This document shows, piece by piece, positions 38,068-47,708 of a stretch of 64,000 bases of DNA. The stretch is taken from NCBI RefSeq assembly GCF_035599575.1, contig NZ_CP141179.1:372001-436000 (forward strand). Reading direction: 5' to 3'. The first letter of the stretch is position 1; each line of letters starts with the position of its first letter. The notes beneath the pieces were generated by a model. The model worked only from the letters and a program-made list of their open reading frames with translations. It had not been told where the DNA came from and did not search any database. The position numbers and the translations under genes were made by a program. Source of the DNA: Roseovarius sp. Pro17 (GTDB lineage Bacteria; Pseudomonadota; Alphaproteobacteria; Rhodobacterales; Rhodobacteraceae).

Positions 38068-39170
38068 TGAAAAGCGACCCGATCCAAGCACAACCCGCAA
38101 GCGCGGTTGCTGATACGTTCGAAACGAACGCGGCTTATGCGTCGATGATGGACGTGCTTTGCCCAATGCATGTGGTTCTCGACCAGACGGGGCATGTGAC
38201 ACATGCGGGGCCGACCCTGTTGAAGTTATTCGCCGAGACGCCGCTGATTGGCGCGCGGTTTGCCGAACTTTTCGAGGTCAAGCGACCGCGCGGTGACGGC
38301 TCGATGCGCGCGATGACGGCGAGCGCTGGCGGCAAGATGTATCTGCGCATCCGCAACGGCGCACGTGTTGATTTAAAGGGGGTTCTAGTGCCATTGCCGC
38401 CCGGTTCTGGGCCTGAAGGTGGCGCGCTGGTCAACCTGTCCTTTGGCATATCGGTGGTTGCAGCGGTGCGTGAATTCGGTCTGACCGGAAGCGACTTCGC
38501 CCCCACCGACCTCGCCGTCGAGATGCTCTATCTGGTAGAGGCCAAGAATGCCGCGATGGAGGCATCGCGCACTTTGAACCTGCGACTGCAAGGCGCAATG
38601 ATCGCCGCCGAAGAGCAAGCCTATACCGATACGCTGACCGGTCTGCGCAACCGGCGCGCGTTGGATTACGTGTTGGATCGGCAGGCCGAAATGGAGCAGG
38701 ATTTTGCTCTGATCCATATTGATCTCGACTTTTTCAAAGCGGTTAACGACACCGGTGGCCATCCCGCAGGCGATCATGTTTTGTGCGAGGTGGCGCGCAT
38801 CATGGTCGAAGAGACCCGCAGCGACGATACGGTGGCACGCGTGGGCGGCGATGAGTTCGTGCTGGCGCTCAAGCGGCTGGTCGATCCTGAGAAGGTACGC
38901 GACATCGCCACGCGCGTGATCGCGCGGCTGGAACAGCCGATCGTTTATGCGGGGCAGGTCTTTCGCATATCTGCCAGTGCAGGATCGGTGCTGTCGTGCG
39001 ACTACGCGCGCCCAGATATGGCCCGGATGATGCAGGAGGCCGACATCGCCCTCTACGCAGCCAAGCACCGCGGTCGTGGTTGCCACGTGCCCTTCACTGA
39101 GGAGCTACGCGATGCTGGTGCCTTGTCTGCCGAAGATGTTGGGCACATGAGGCGCCGCCAGGTCGAATAG
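38064..39170 (+). CDS. HNOBA-GGDEF diguanylate cyclase
   Basis: A 368-residue soluble protein expected to make c-di-GMP. Residues about 25-160 match the HNOBA domain (heme-NO-binding associated), usually the partner region of H-NOX in guanylate cyclases, then a coiled-coil linker (residues 160-185), then GGDEF with VGGDEFVLA at 260-268 and I-site RSDD at 252-255. All active features are present. It overlaps the H-NOX gene by 4 nt and is the natural target of that protein. Homologous pairs in other bacteria join NO sensing to biofilm or quorum responses; here the ligand is uncertain because the H-NOX lacks its His. Confidence 0.9.
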   Translation: MMKSDPIQAQPASAVADTFETNAAYASMMDVLCPMHVVLDQTGHVTHAGPTLLKLFAETPLIGARFAELFEVKRPRGDGSMRAMTASAGGKMYLRIRNGARVDLKGVLVPLPPGSGPEGGALVNLSFGISVVAAVREFGLTGSDFAPTDLAVEMLYLVEAKNAAMEASRTLNLRLQGAMIAAEEQAYTDTLTGLRNRRALDYVLDRQAEMEQDFALIHIDLDFFKAVNDTGGHPAGDHVLCEVARIMVEETRSDDTVARVGGDEFVLALKRLVDPEKVRDIATRVIARLEQPIVYAGQVFRISASAGSVLSCDYARPDMARMMQEADIALYAAKHRGRGCHVPFTEELRDAGALSAEDVGHMRRRQVE

Positions 39171-39442
39171 TTTGTCATGGCTTAGGGTGTTTCGACCGCG
39201 AAATTGCACCGCGATGGCAATAGAAATTGTGTGCGACAGTCGTCGCTCCGACCGGTCTTGGGCCAATTCGCTTCCTGCAATGCCTGGCACAAAATCTCGG
39301 CTCCGAACCGGAGTGGTCGCGCGGCAAGCCGATCACACCATGCTGCCAACATTTTTGGCAATTTGGGGTGCTGTACAAAGTAGTAACCATAGTTGTGAGT
39401 TGCGCCGGCACACCGCTCCAGCAGTCAGGGGCTCCATGCCTG

Positions 39443-39832
39443 TCAGGCGTCTTTCTGCTCTTGCAACTCCAGATCGGCCTCGGGGACATTGAGGGTTGAC
39501 CAGGTCTCGTCCTGCGGCGGCGCGGGGGGCATGTCGCAATCGCGGCGGTGCAGGTTTACTTTGGCTATGAAGTTGGCCGAGATTGGTGCGGTCACAAAGA
39601 GGAATGCCATGATCAGCAATTCGTGCAGCGCGCCATAGCCAGTCAGGTAGGAATGGATCATCGATGCCAGCAGCAACGCGCCGATGCCGACCGTGCCGAC
39701 CTTGGTCGGGGCGTGCAGACGCGTCATGGAATCGTTGAACTTGAGCAGTCCGATTGAGCCGATCAGCGAAAAGGCGGCACCAATGATCAGACATATGGCG
39801 ACCGCGTAGGTGACGATGACTTCCCAGATCAT
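39443..39832 (-). CDS. mnhG: Mrp Na+/H+ antiporter subunit G
   Basis: Small membrane subunit of the Mrp complex, 129 residues, with three helices: TYAVAICLIIGAAFSLIGSIGLL, then TRLHAPTKVGTVGIGALLLASM, then LLIMAFLFVTAPISANFIAK. The PTKxxT motif after the first helix is typical for MnhG. It ends the operon, overlapping mnhF by 4 nt. The cytoplasmic tail is acidic and proline-rich (MPPAPPQDETWSTLN). The 272 bp downstream hold no gene. Confidence 0.93.
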   Translation of the reverse strand: MIWEVIVTYAVAICLIIGAAFSLIGSIGLLKFNDSMTRLHAPTKVGTVGIGALLLASMIHSYLTGYGALHELLIMAFLFVTAPISANFIAKVNLHRRDCDMPPAPPQDETWSTLNVPEADLELQEQKDA

Positions 39833-40116
39833 TCGATGATGTCCCCCCGCAGCACAAAGCGCGCATAGGCCACCGTGCTGACGAAACCCAGCATGGCGAT
39901 GACCAGTGTCACCTCAAAGTAAATCCTTGTGCCCTGCGCGATGCCCAGCAGAACGATCAGGCCGATGGCGTTCACCACCATCGTATCCAGCGCCAGAATG
40001 CGGTCGCCCGTTCCGGGCCCGATCACGAGCCGGATCATCGCCATGATCTGCGCAATGGCAATGGCGCCAAAGGCGATCCATAGCGCGATGTTCATCATGT
40101 CGGTGGCCAACATCAT
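39829..40116 (-). CDS. mnhF: Mrp Na+/H+ antiporter subunit F
   Basis: Subunit of the Mrp antiporter, 95 residues, three membrane helices. The family motif RLVIGPGTGDRILALDTMVVNAIG is clear in the middle. It overlaps mnhE and mnhG by 4 nt each. Related to bile-acid or cation efflux activity of MrpF in some bacteria, but here most likely a structural part of the antiporter. Confidence 0.93.
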   Translation of the reverse strand: MMLATDMMNIALWIAFGAIAIAQIMAMIRLVIGPGTGDRILALDTMVVNAIGLIVLLGIAQGTRIYFEVTLVIAMLGFVSTVAYARFVLRGDIIE

Positions 40117-40613
40117 GCGAAAATCTCCTTCAGGCGACGCTCGTAGCGGTGCTTGATATCGTCGCGCACTGCGTCCGGGTCGTCGGTGTGCAGGGCATGG
40201 ACAAGTAGGCTGTGCCCCTCGTCCGAAAGGTCAGCCGAGACGGTGCCGGGCGTTAGCGTAATGGTGCCCGCGAGGACCGTGATCGCCTCGGGCTGGCGCA
40301 GGTCCAGGGGTACGACCACCCATGCCGGGCGCAACTTGGCGTTGGGTTTGGTCAGGACGATCCAGGCGACTTGCACGTTGGCGACCATGACGTCCCACAG
40401 CACTATGACGATATAGATCGCCATGCGCCATGGGCGGAAACCATGCGGCGTGTCCGGCCACCAGACCGAGGTGACCCACGGGATCAGTATGCCCAGGATT
40501 AGGCCGAACACCACCATGCCGGGCGAAAGGGTGCCTTGAAGCAATACCCACACCACGGTCAGTAGAAGGGTTAGCAACGGGTGTGGCAGCAGCCAGTAAA
40601 ATGCGCGTTTCAT
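40113..40613 (-). CDS. mnhE: Mrp Na+/H+ antiporter subunit E
   Basis: Membrane subunit of 166 residues with two or three N-terminal helices (PLLTLLLTVVWVLLQGTLSPG, then YIVIVLWDVMVANVQVAWIVL) and a soluble C-terminal part with ITVLAGTITLTPGTVSADL, the family hallmark. It lies 1 nt after mnhD and overlaps mnhF by 4 nt. Confidence 0.93.
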   Translation of the reverse strand: MKRAFYWLLPHPLLTLLLTVVWVLLQGTLSPGMVVFGLILGILIPWVTSVWWPDTPHGFRPWRMAIYIVIVLWDVMVANVQVAWIVLTKPNAKLRPAWVVVPLDLRQPEAITVLAGTITLTPGTVSADLSDEGHSLLVHALHTDDPDAVRDDIKHRYERRLKEIFA

Positions 40614-40614
40614 G

Positions 40615-42156
40615 TCAATGTCCCTCCGCCGGGTCGCTTAACTTGCCCTTCGTGTCCAGCACCCGATCAATGTAGGGCGCCGGAGAAAAGAGTTGCGTCG
40701 AGATCGCCGTTGTATAGCGGTGCGCTGGTCCGGCAAAGACGGTTAGTGCGATGAGCATCGCCAGCAGGCCGCCGACCGCCGTGTAAGCCAGCGCGCCCGG
40801 TGCCGGGGCGCGCTCGGCGTCTTCGGGATGGGGCGACGCCTCGGCCTTCCAAAAGATGACGCTGCCGGCGCGGGAAAATCCAACGAGGCTGATCAGGCTG
40901 GTGCCCAGCACCACGGTCCAGATCCAGACGACCAGCGGCGACTGCACGGCGGCATCAAGGATCAACAGCTTACCGGTGAAGCCCGACAGGGGCGGCAGGC
41001 CAACCACGGCGATCGCCCCGACAAAGAACATCCCCGCCGTCAGTGCCGCACCGGATACGGGCGGCTGCGCGCGCAGTTCCAGATCATCGCGCCCGGTGCG
41101 CACGAGGTCCGCGATAAGGAACAGCGCTGCGGCCGCCAGCGTCGAGTGCATGATGTAGTATAGGGCCGCTGCGATCCCCTCGGCAGTGAACAGCGCCGTG
41201 GCGATCATCACCATCCCCATTGAGCCGATGACGGAATACGCGACCAGTCGATCCAAATGCCGCGCGGCCAACACACCGATCATGCCGATGGAGATTGATG
41301 CCAGAGCTGCCGGTAGCAGCCAGAAATCGTGCAATCCTGCCGTCACGTCGAGGTTTGGCGGAAAAATCAGCGTATAGACGCGGATGATTGCGTACGCGCC
41401 CACCTTGGTCATGATGGCAAAGAGGGCGGCGACCGGCCCCGGCGCCTCGGCATAGCTGGAGGGCAGCCAGAAATGCAACGGCACGATGGCCGCTTTGATC
41501 GCGAAGACGAGGATCAGCAGCACCGCCGCCACGCGGATGCCCACGCTGGAGCCGACGTCGATCTGCGCAACGCGCACTGCCAGGTCAGCCATGTTCAGCG
41601 TGCCGGTTTCCGCATAGAGCGCGCCCAGCGCAAAGAGGAAAAGGGTCGAGCCGAGCAGGTTGAATAGCACATATTGCACGCCCGCGCGCAGGCGCACCAC
41701 GCCGCCCGAGTGTATCATCAGGCCGTAGGACGCGATCAATAACACTTCGAAAAAGACGAAGAGGTTGAACAAATCGCCCGTCAGGAACGCGCCCATGATC
41801 CCCATCAGCTGGAACTGGAACAGCGCGTGAAAATTCCGCCCGCGCGCGTCCCATTTCGAACCGATAGCGTAGAGCAGCACGAAAAGGCTCAGAACGGCGG
41901 TCAGCAACACCATCATCGTCGACAACCGGTCGGCAACCAGCACGATGCCAAAGGGCGCCGCCCAGTCGCCCAGCTGATAGATCGTGACGGTCCCGTCCGC
42001 CGCCTGCCATGCCAGCCCGGTCGTAAGGGCGATCAGCGCCAGAACGCCAGCGGTAGAGAGCGCTCGCTGAATGCCAAAATGATGGCGCGCCGCCAGCACC
42101 AGAAAGGGCGCGAGGATCGCGGGCAGGACGATAGGCAGAATGATCCAGTGGCTCAT
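40615..42156 (-). CDS. mnhD: Mrp Na+/H+ antiporter subunit D
   Basis: A 513-residue homologue of the proton-pumping NuoM/NuoN subunits, with about fourteen helices. The key transport features are seen: VFFEVLLIASYGLMIHSGG with the conserved Glu, and AAIVPLHFWLPSSYAEAPGP with the conserved Lys region, plus VAYSVIGSMGMVMI. It overlaps mnhC by 4 nt. Part of the proton path of the complex. Confidence 0.95.
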   Translation of the reverse strand: MSHWIILPIVLPAILAPFLVLAARHHFGIQRALSTAGVLALIALTTGLAWQAADGTVTIYQLGDWAAPFGIVLVADRLSTMMVLLTAVLSLFVLLYAIGSKWDARGRNFHALFQFQLMGIMGAFLTGDLFNLFVFFEVLLIASYGLMIHSGGVVRLRAGVQYVLFNLLGSTLFLFALGALYAETGTLNMADLAVRVAQIDVGSSVGIRVAAVLLILVFAIKAAIVPLHFWLPSSYAEAPGPVAALFAIMTKVGAYAIIRVYTLIFPPNLDVTAGLHDFWLLPAALASISIGMIGVLAARHLDRLVAYSVIGSMGMVMIATALFTAEGIAAALYYIMHSTLAAAALFLIADLVRTGRDDLELRAQPPVSGAALTAGMFFVGAIAVVGLPPLSGFTGKLLILDAAVQSPLVVWIWTVVLGTSLISLVGFSRAGSVIFWKAEASPHPEDAERAPAPGALAYTAVGGLLAMLIALTVFAGPAHRYTTAISTQLFSPAPYIDRVLDTKGKLSDPAEGH

Positions 42157-42512
42157 GCCGCGTCCCCTTCTTCGGGACGTTGGGGCGACTCTGGGGCAGG
42201 ATCGTTCACATGGTCGTCATCCGCGCCGAGGTATGAGCCCAGCGCCATCATCACCACCACCGCCGTCATCCCGAACGAGATCACGATGGCCGTCAGCACC
42301 AGCGCCTGCGGCAGCGGGTCCGTGTAGGTCCCCGCGTCGTTGAGGATGGGTGGCGCGCCGATTGTCAGGCGCCCCGAAGCAAAGAGGAACACGTTGACCG
42401 CATAGGTCAGCAGCGACACGCCGATGATCACCGGAAAGGTGCGCAGGCGCATCACCATGTAAAGCCCTGCAGAGGTCAGGATGCCGATGGCGGAGGCGAC
42501 GAGCAGTTCCAT
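42153..42512 (-). CDS. mnhC: Mrp Na+/H+ antiporter subunit C
   Basis: NuoK-like subunit of 119 residues with three helices: LLVASAIGILTSAGLYMVM, FPVIIGVSLLTYAVNVFLF, then DPLPQALVLTAIVISFGMTAVVVMM. The LPQALVLTAIVI motif is the family signature. An acidic C-terminal tail follows. It starts 1 nt after mnhA. Confidence 0.94.
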   Translation of the reverse strand: MELLVASAIGILTSAGLYMVMRLRTFPVIIGVSLLTYAVNVFLFASGRLTIGAPPILNDAGTYTDPLPQALVLTAIVISFGMTAVVVMMALGSYLGADDDHVNDPAPESPQRPEEGDAA

Positions 42513-42513
42513 A

Positions 42514-45387
42514 TCAGACCTCCTTCACTGTGCGACGCGGCGCTTGCGGGTTCTCGCGGGAAGGGTCGATATCCATTGCGTGATCGCTGTCTTCGACATG
42601 CGCCCGGCGGGCGAGCCGCGAAAAGCTCTCGAGCGACAGCATCACGGCGCCGACTACAGCCAGAAATACGCCCAGATCGAAAAGGGCGGCAGTGGCCAGC
42701 TCAAACTTTTGAAAGGGCGGGATGCGAACATATACGAAATCCGAGGTCAAGAACGGCTTGCCAAAGAACCATGATCCGATGCCGGTCAGCCCTGCAATCA
42801 GAACGCCGGTGCCGATGACGCCGTGATAGGGATAGCGCAGCCGCGCCGACGCCCAGCTGAAACCGCTTGCCATGTATTGCATCACGACCGCGATCGACAC
42901 GATCAGACCGGCGATGAATCCCCCGCCGGGTTCATTATGGCCGCGCAGAAAGATGTAAAAGCCGACCATCAGCACCACCGGCATGATCACACGTGTCAGA
43001 ATGACCATCATCAGGGGGTGAATGTCGCCCGCGCGCGGCTGATCCGGCTTTCGATTCAGCAGCTTGGCACGTGCGGGGCTGGCCAGAAGCGCCTCGGTCA
43101 GCGCATAGATCAGCAGGGCCGCGATCCCCAGCACGATGATTTCACCAAACGTGTCAAAGCCACGGAAGTCGACGAGAATCACGTTGACCACATTCGTGCC
43201 GCCCCCGCCTTTGTAGGAATTCGCCAGATGAAATTCCGAAATCGACTGCGCGACCGGATCGCGCATCAGGTAGTACCACGACATTGCCATCGCCCCGAGG
43301 CCCCCGGCGATGGCAATGGCCCCGTCGCGTGTGCGGCGCAGCACGGTGGATTCGATAGGTGTGCGATTGGGTAAAAAATTCAATGCCAGCAGCATCAGAA
43401 TGGTCGTGACCACTTCGACGGTGAATTGCGTGAGGGCCAGATCGGGCGCACTGAACAGCACGAAACCGACGGAGACCATCAGCCCCACGATGCCGAGCAA
43501 GATCAGCGACAGCAGGCGATTGCGATGCAAAAAGACCAACCCGCAGGTTGCCGCGACCAGCATCAGCCACCCGGCCAGCGAAATGATGTCGACCGGTTGC
43601 ATCTGGTGGGCGGCGGGGCCGATGGTGCCGGTTTTCCAGGCGTAGGCACCCGCGACGATAACTGTGGTCGCCATGATCGCGCCATAGCGCGAGAATGCGC
43701 CGTTGTGCAGGGGATGGATGATGGCCCGCGAGGCCGCGACGGCCCAGCCGATGATGCGGTCAAAGATCGCCTTGGCCTCGGGGCGGGGGGCGGCGTCCCA
43801 CAGGCGCAAGGCAGGGGCAAAGAGCGCCAGCATGATAAGGCCGCCCGCGACCGCAGTGAACGACATGTAAAGGGCAGGGGTCAGCCCATGCCAGATCTTG
43901 AAATGCGCTTTGGGCACGGCTGCTGCATCACCCAGAACTGCCGAGGTCACCAGCTTGACGAACGGTTCGGCGACAAAGGGCGCGACGCCGATCACCACGA
44001 CGGGGATCATCAGCAGCGCGGGGGGCAGCCACATACCTGCGCCCGGATCGTGTGGAGTGGCAGGATAATCGTCACGCTTGGAGCCCAGAAACACATGCGC
44101 GATCAGGCGAAAACAGTAGGCCGCCGAGAAAAGCGAGCCGACCACCGCCAGCGTCGGAACCAGCCAATGTGCACCAAAGAGGGTGGTGTGCTCGGCCTGT
44201 TCCAGCATCATTTCCTTGCTGAGGAAGCCGTTCAGCAGGGGGATTCCCGCCATCGAGAGCGCGGCGAGCGTCGCAATGACAAATGTGACCGGCATCAAAT
44301 GCCGCAGGCCGCCGAGGCGGCGAATGTCGCGTGTGTGCGTCTCATGGTCGATGATGCCCGCTGTCATGAACAGCGCGGCTTTGAACGTCGCATGGTTGAG
44401 GATGTGAAACACTGCCGCCATCGCGCCAAAGGCAGTCCCGGTGCCCAGCAGCATGGTGATGAGACCCAGATGCGACACCGTCGAAAAGGCCAGCAGCGCT
44501 TTGAGGTCGTGCTTGAACAGTGCAATGACAGCGCCCAGCACCATCGTGATCAGGCCCGCACTGGTAACGATGACGAACCATTCCGGCGTCCCCGACAGCA
44601 CCGGCCACATACGCGCCATCAGGAAAATCCCGGCCTTCACCATCGTGGCCGAGTGTAGATAAGCCGATACCGGCGTCGGCGCGGCCATCGCGTGTGGCAA
44701 CCAAAAGTGAAATGGGAACTGCGCCGATTTCGTAAAGCAGCCCAACAGGATCAGGATCAGAGCGGGCAGATAGAGCGGCGAGGCCTGGATAAGGTCACGC
44801 TGTTGTAAAATCACGCTTAGATCATAGCTGCCCGCAATCTGCCCCAGGATCAGCATCCCGGCGATCATCGCCAGCCCGCCCATTCCGGTGACGGTCAGAG
44901 CCATGCGCGCGCCTTGGCGCCCTTGGGGCAGATGCTTCCAATAGCCGATCAGCAGGAAGGATGACAGTGACGTCAACTCCCAGAATACGAGCAAGAGCAA
45001 GATGTTATCAGATAGAACGATACCTACCATCGCCCCTTGGAACAGCAGGAGGTAGGTAAAGAATTCGCCCATATTGTCGCCGCGCGCGAGGTAAAAACGT
45101 GCGTAGGCGATGATCAGTAGGCCAATCCCGAGAATGAGGCAGGCAAAGAAAAACCCTAGAGGATCCAGCATCAGGGTCACGTTCAGGCCGATAGCGGGGA
45201 TCCAATTGATGCCGGTCGTGACCACCTCGCCCGCAAGCACCGCAGGCGCATTTGTCAAGAGGCCGATCAGCGTCAACGCCGTGACCGTGAACGTTACTCC
45301 TGCGCACGCCTGACGGCCTGCCGAGTTCATGAGTCCGGGCAACAACGCCCCAAGGAACGGCAATAGGGCGATGAGAAAGAGGGACAC
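42514..45387 (-). CDS. mnhA: Mrp Na+/H+ antiporter subunit A fused with B
   Basis: The largest Mrp subunit, 957 residues, NuoL-like. Start chosen as the GTG at 45387 because AGGAG lies 5 nt ahead and the hydrophobic first helix (LFLIALLPFLGALLPGL) follows at once; 30 upstream open codons are polar. The antiporter core has FWELTSLSSFLLIGYW and KSAQFPFHFWLPHAMAAPTPVSAY. The C-terminal 260 residues include the DUF4040-like part and an MnhB region (VILTRVIMPVVLMVGFYIFL, RGHNEPGGGFIAGLI), so A and B are one polypeptide, and there is no separate mnhB. First gene of the operon. Confidence 0.95.
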   Translation of the reverse strand: MSLFLIALLPFLGALLPGLMNSAGRQACAGVTFTVTALTLIGLLTNAPAVLAGEVVTTGINWIPAIGLNVTLMLDPLGFFFACLILGIGLLIIAYARFYLARGDNMGEFFTYLLLFQGAMVGIVLSDNILLLLVFWELTSLSSFLLIGYWKHLPQGRQGARMALTVTGMGGLAMIAGMLILGQIAGSYDLSVILQQRDLIQASPLYLPALILILLGCFTKSAQFPFHFWLPHAMAAPTPVSAYLHSATMVKAGIFLMARMWPVLSGTPEWFVIVTSAGLITMVLGAVIALFKHDLKALLAFSTVSHLGLITMLLGTGTAFGAMAAVFHILNHATFKAALFMTAGIIDHETHTRDIRRLGGLRHLMPVTFVIATLAALSMAGIPLLNGFLSKEMMLEQAEHTTLFGAHWLVPTLAVVGSLFSAAYCFRLIAHVFLGSKRDDYPATPHDPGAGMWLPPALLMIPVVVIGVAPFVAEPFVKLVTSAVLGDAAAVPKAHFKIWHGLTPALYMSFTAVAGGLIMLALFAPALRLWDAAPRPEAKAIFDRIIGWAVAASRAIIHPLHNGAFSRYGAIMATTVIVAGAYAWKTGTIGPAAHQMQPVDIISLAGWLMLVAATCGLVFLHRNRLLSLILLGIVGLMVSVGFVLFSAPDLALTQFTVEVVTTILMLLALNFLPNRTPIESTVLRRTRDGAIAIAGGLGAMAMSWYYLMRDPVAQSISEFHLANSYKGGGGTNVVNVILVDFRGFDTFGEIIVLGIAALLIYALTEALLASPARAKLLNRKPDQPRAGDIHPLMMVILTRVIMPVVLMVGFYIFLRGHNEPGGGFIAGLIVSIAVVMQYMASGFSWASARLRYPYHGVIGTGVLIAGLTGIGSWFFGKPFLTSDFVYVRIPPFQKFELATAALFDLGVFLAVVGAVMLSLESFSRLARRAHVEDSDHAMDIDPSRENPQAPRRTVKEV

Positions 45388-45774
45388 GCGAACTCCTGAT
45401 CTGGGGCGTCGGTCTAGAGGCCATTTGTGGGTCAGTTTCACGCCCGCCTCAAGCGAAACCGACATGAAACCGGACAAAACGCGACCGAAGAAGGGCGATG
45501 GACGCCGATTGATCAGGCGGATGGGCGCGTTGAAATGCCTCCTGTGCCGGGCGCGCAGCCGTGCATGGTTTAGCCTCTTGCATTTATCCCCGATCGCTCT
45601 CCGTCCTGCGAGGCGGATCTTGATCTAGCGGATATGCAGAAGATGTTGGTGTCGCAATGTCGATCACGCAGACTTTGAGGGGCCGCTGGCGCGCCATGAC
45701 AAGAGACGCAGCTTCGCCCCACTCTTGCGGCCTGCGCGGAAGCAGATCGAAAATTCGATGTGTGTAGGATAAGG
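45388..45774. other. Upstream region of the mnh operon
   Basis: A 387-bp stretch between the mnhA start and the 3' end of tRNA-Glu. It contains no recognisable gene. The mnh promoter must be here, but I could not assign clear -35/-10 boxes. No T-tracted hairpin was found downstream of the tRNA. Confidence 0.4.
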
Positions 45775-45849
45775 TGGCAGCCCGTAGGGGAATCGAACCC
45801 CTCTTTCCAGGTTGAAAACCTGGCGTCCTAACCGATAGACGAACGGGCC
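45775..45849 (-). tRNA. tRNA-Glu (UUC)
   Basis: On the reverse strand the gene folds as a full cloverleaf: acceptor GGCCCGT with ACGGGCT (one G-U pair at the end), anticodon arm CCAGG-TTTTCAA-CCTGG with TTC at positions 34-36, and the TpsiC arm AGGGG-TTCGATT-CCCCT. The discriminator is G and CCA is encoded (TGG at 45775-45777 on the forward strand). The D arm contains GGTTAGGAC. Confidence 0.97.
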
Positions 45850-45965
45850 ACGCGCTGTGTGAGCGGTTCCTAGGCAAATCTGCCCGCCTGCGCAAGGGGG
45901 TTTCTACATCTAATCGCGCCACTATACCGAAATCTTTGGATGGTTTCGGCGTGGTGTCCGGGCGC

Positions 45966-47708
45966 TCAGGCGCGAGCGGCGTCCTCAAGGCGCAGCTGCA
46001 CCGTTTGACGGCCGCGCCAGACGTTCAATTCCAGTCGGCCGGCCAGATGAAACCGCGCGCCACCATGCCCCTCAAGCGCGGGGCCGATAGGCCCGTCGAA
46101 CGCGCCGAAGGCGATGGCGTCCAACTGCGGACCGGTGCCATCGCCAAAGCGGATCTTGAGGTGGCGTTCACCCACACGTTTGGCAAAAGTGATCTGCATC
46201 TGGGCAAAGACGTGACGGGGGGCGGGCGAGCCGGCGCCATATGGCCCGGCGGCATCCAGCGCTTCAATCAGCGCGGGCGTTGCAGCGCCGGGCATTAGCA
46301 GCCCGTCCAGCGCTAGGTCAGCAGCGCCGCCTGTCCCGGCGCCCTGCTTGGTCAACAGCTCGCTCAGCCGTGCCATGGCAGGCTCCAGCTGATCGCGCGC
46401 GACGGTCAGACCCGCCGCCATCTTGTGCCCTCCGCCCTTCATCAGCAGACCTTCGGCGGTAAGGCGCTGGATCGCAGCGCCCAGATCGACACCTGAAACG
46501 GAGCGGCCCGATCCCTTGCCGATATCGCCGTCAAAGCCGATCACGATCGAGGGCCGGTTCGCCGCCTCTTTGAGGCGGCTTGCCACGATGCCCACGACAC
46601 CGGGATGCCAACCCTCGCTTGCGGCCCAGACCAGCGGCGCGTCCAACCCGCGCGCCTCGGCCTGCGCCATGGCTGCGGCTTGTACACCTGCCTCGATCTC
46701 GCGCCGCTCGGTGTTCAGCTGGTCGAGCCGTTCGGCCATAGCCTGCGCCTCGTGCTGGTTGTCGCAGGCCAAAAGCCGCGCGCCCAGATCGGCGCGCCCG
46801 ACGCGCCCACCCGCGTTGACGCGCGGTCCCATGAGAAACCCCAGGTGATAGGGACTGGGCGCGCTGTCCATGCGCGCCACATCAGCAAGCGCGACCAGAC
46901 CGACCCGCTCGCGTCGGGCCATGACGCGCAGGCCCTGCCGAACGAAAGCCCGGTTGACGCCGATCAGCGGCGCCACGTCAGCCACCGTCGCCAAAGCGAC
47001 CAGATCCAGCATCGCCATCAGGTCCGGCCCCTTGCGGCCCGCCTCGCGCAGCTGGCGCCCCGCCTCGACCAGCATCAGGAAAACAACGGCGGCAGCGCAC
47101 AAATGCGCCAGATCGCCCGACTCGTCTTGCCGGTTTGGATTTACCACGGCCAGCGCAGCGGGCAAGGTTTCAGCCCCCAAATGGTGGTCGAGAATGACAA
47201 CGTCAGCCTCTTTGGCAGCGGCAACTGGACCATGACTAAGCGTGCCGCAATCGACGCAAACGATCAAATCGTGATCGCGCGCCAGTGCCGCCATCGCCTC
47301 ATCATTAGGGCCATAACCCTCGTCAATGCGGTCCGGCACATAGAGGGTCGCGGCCACCCCCATCTGGCGCAGCCAGTCGATAAGCAGCGCCGCGCTGGTG
47401 CCGCCATCCACGTCGTAATCCGCAAAAATTGCGATGCGCTGACGCGCCTCGACTGCGGCCAGAAACCGTGCCGCCGCCTTTTCCATGTCCAGCAGCGAGC
47501 GGGGGTTGGGCAGTAGGTCGCGCAATTGGGGGGCCAGATACGCTTCGGCATCCTGTGGTTCCACGCCGCGCCGCGCCAGAGCCATTGAAACAGGCAGCGG
47601 CAGGCCGGTCGCCTGCGCCATCGCCTCGGCGGCGCGATCCAGCAGCGGGGTTGGGCCGACCCACCGCCGCCCGCCCAGCGATGCCTCGACGTCCAGAAAC
47701 GCCGTCAC
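45966..47708 (-). CDS. recJ: Single-strand-specific exonuclease RecJ
   Basis: 5'-3' ssDNA exonuclease acting in recombination and repair. The 580-residue protein carries the DHH motifs: IAIFADYDVDGGTSAALLI (motif I, near residue 95), CVDCGTLSHGPVAAA, VVILDHHLGAETLP (DHH motif, near 170), and the DHHA1 part with GKGSGRSVSGVDLGAAI and GGGHKMAAGLTV. It is monocistronic and lies just before the tRNA-Glu gene on the same strand. Confidence 0.95.
   Translation of the reverse strand: MTAFLDVEASLGGRRWVGPTPLLDRAAEAMAQATGLPLPVSMALARRGVEPQDAEAYLAPQLRDLLPNPRSLLDMEKAAARFLAAVEARQRIAIFADYDVDGGTSAALLIDWLRQMGVAATLYVPDRIDEGYGPNDEAMAALARDHDLIVCVDCGTLSHGPVAAAKEADVVILDHHLGAETLPAALAVVNPNRQDESGDLAHLCAAAVVFLMLVEAGRQLREAGRKGPDLMAMLDLVALATVADVAPLIGVNRAFVRQGLRVMARRERVGLVALADVARMDSAPSPYHLGFLMGPRVNAGGRVGRADLGARLLACDNQHEAQAMAERLDQLNTERREIEAGVQAAAMAQAEARGLDAPLVWAASEGWHPGVVGIVASRLKEAANRPSIVIGFDGDIGKGSGRSVSGVDLGAAIQRLTAEGLLMKGGGHKMAAGLTVARDQLEPAMARLSELLTKQGAGTGGAADLALDGLLMPGAATPALIEALDAAGPYGAGSPAPRHVFAQMQITFAKRVGERHLKIRFGDGTGPQLDAIAFGAFDGPIGPALEGHGGARFHLAGRLELNVWRGRQTVQLRLEDAARA

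Noticed and set aside
39341..39364. Terminator for the GGDEF gene (TGCCAA/TTGGCA hairpin)
   Set aside because: The hairpin is followed by ATTTGGGG, not a T-tract, and lies 170 bp after the stop, so it was not called.
43426..44658. 410-codon open frame on the forward strand within mnhA
   Set aside because: Antisense shadow of the mnhA frame; glutamine/arginine/histidine-rich product with no family.
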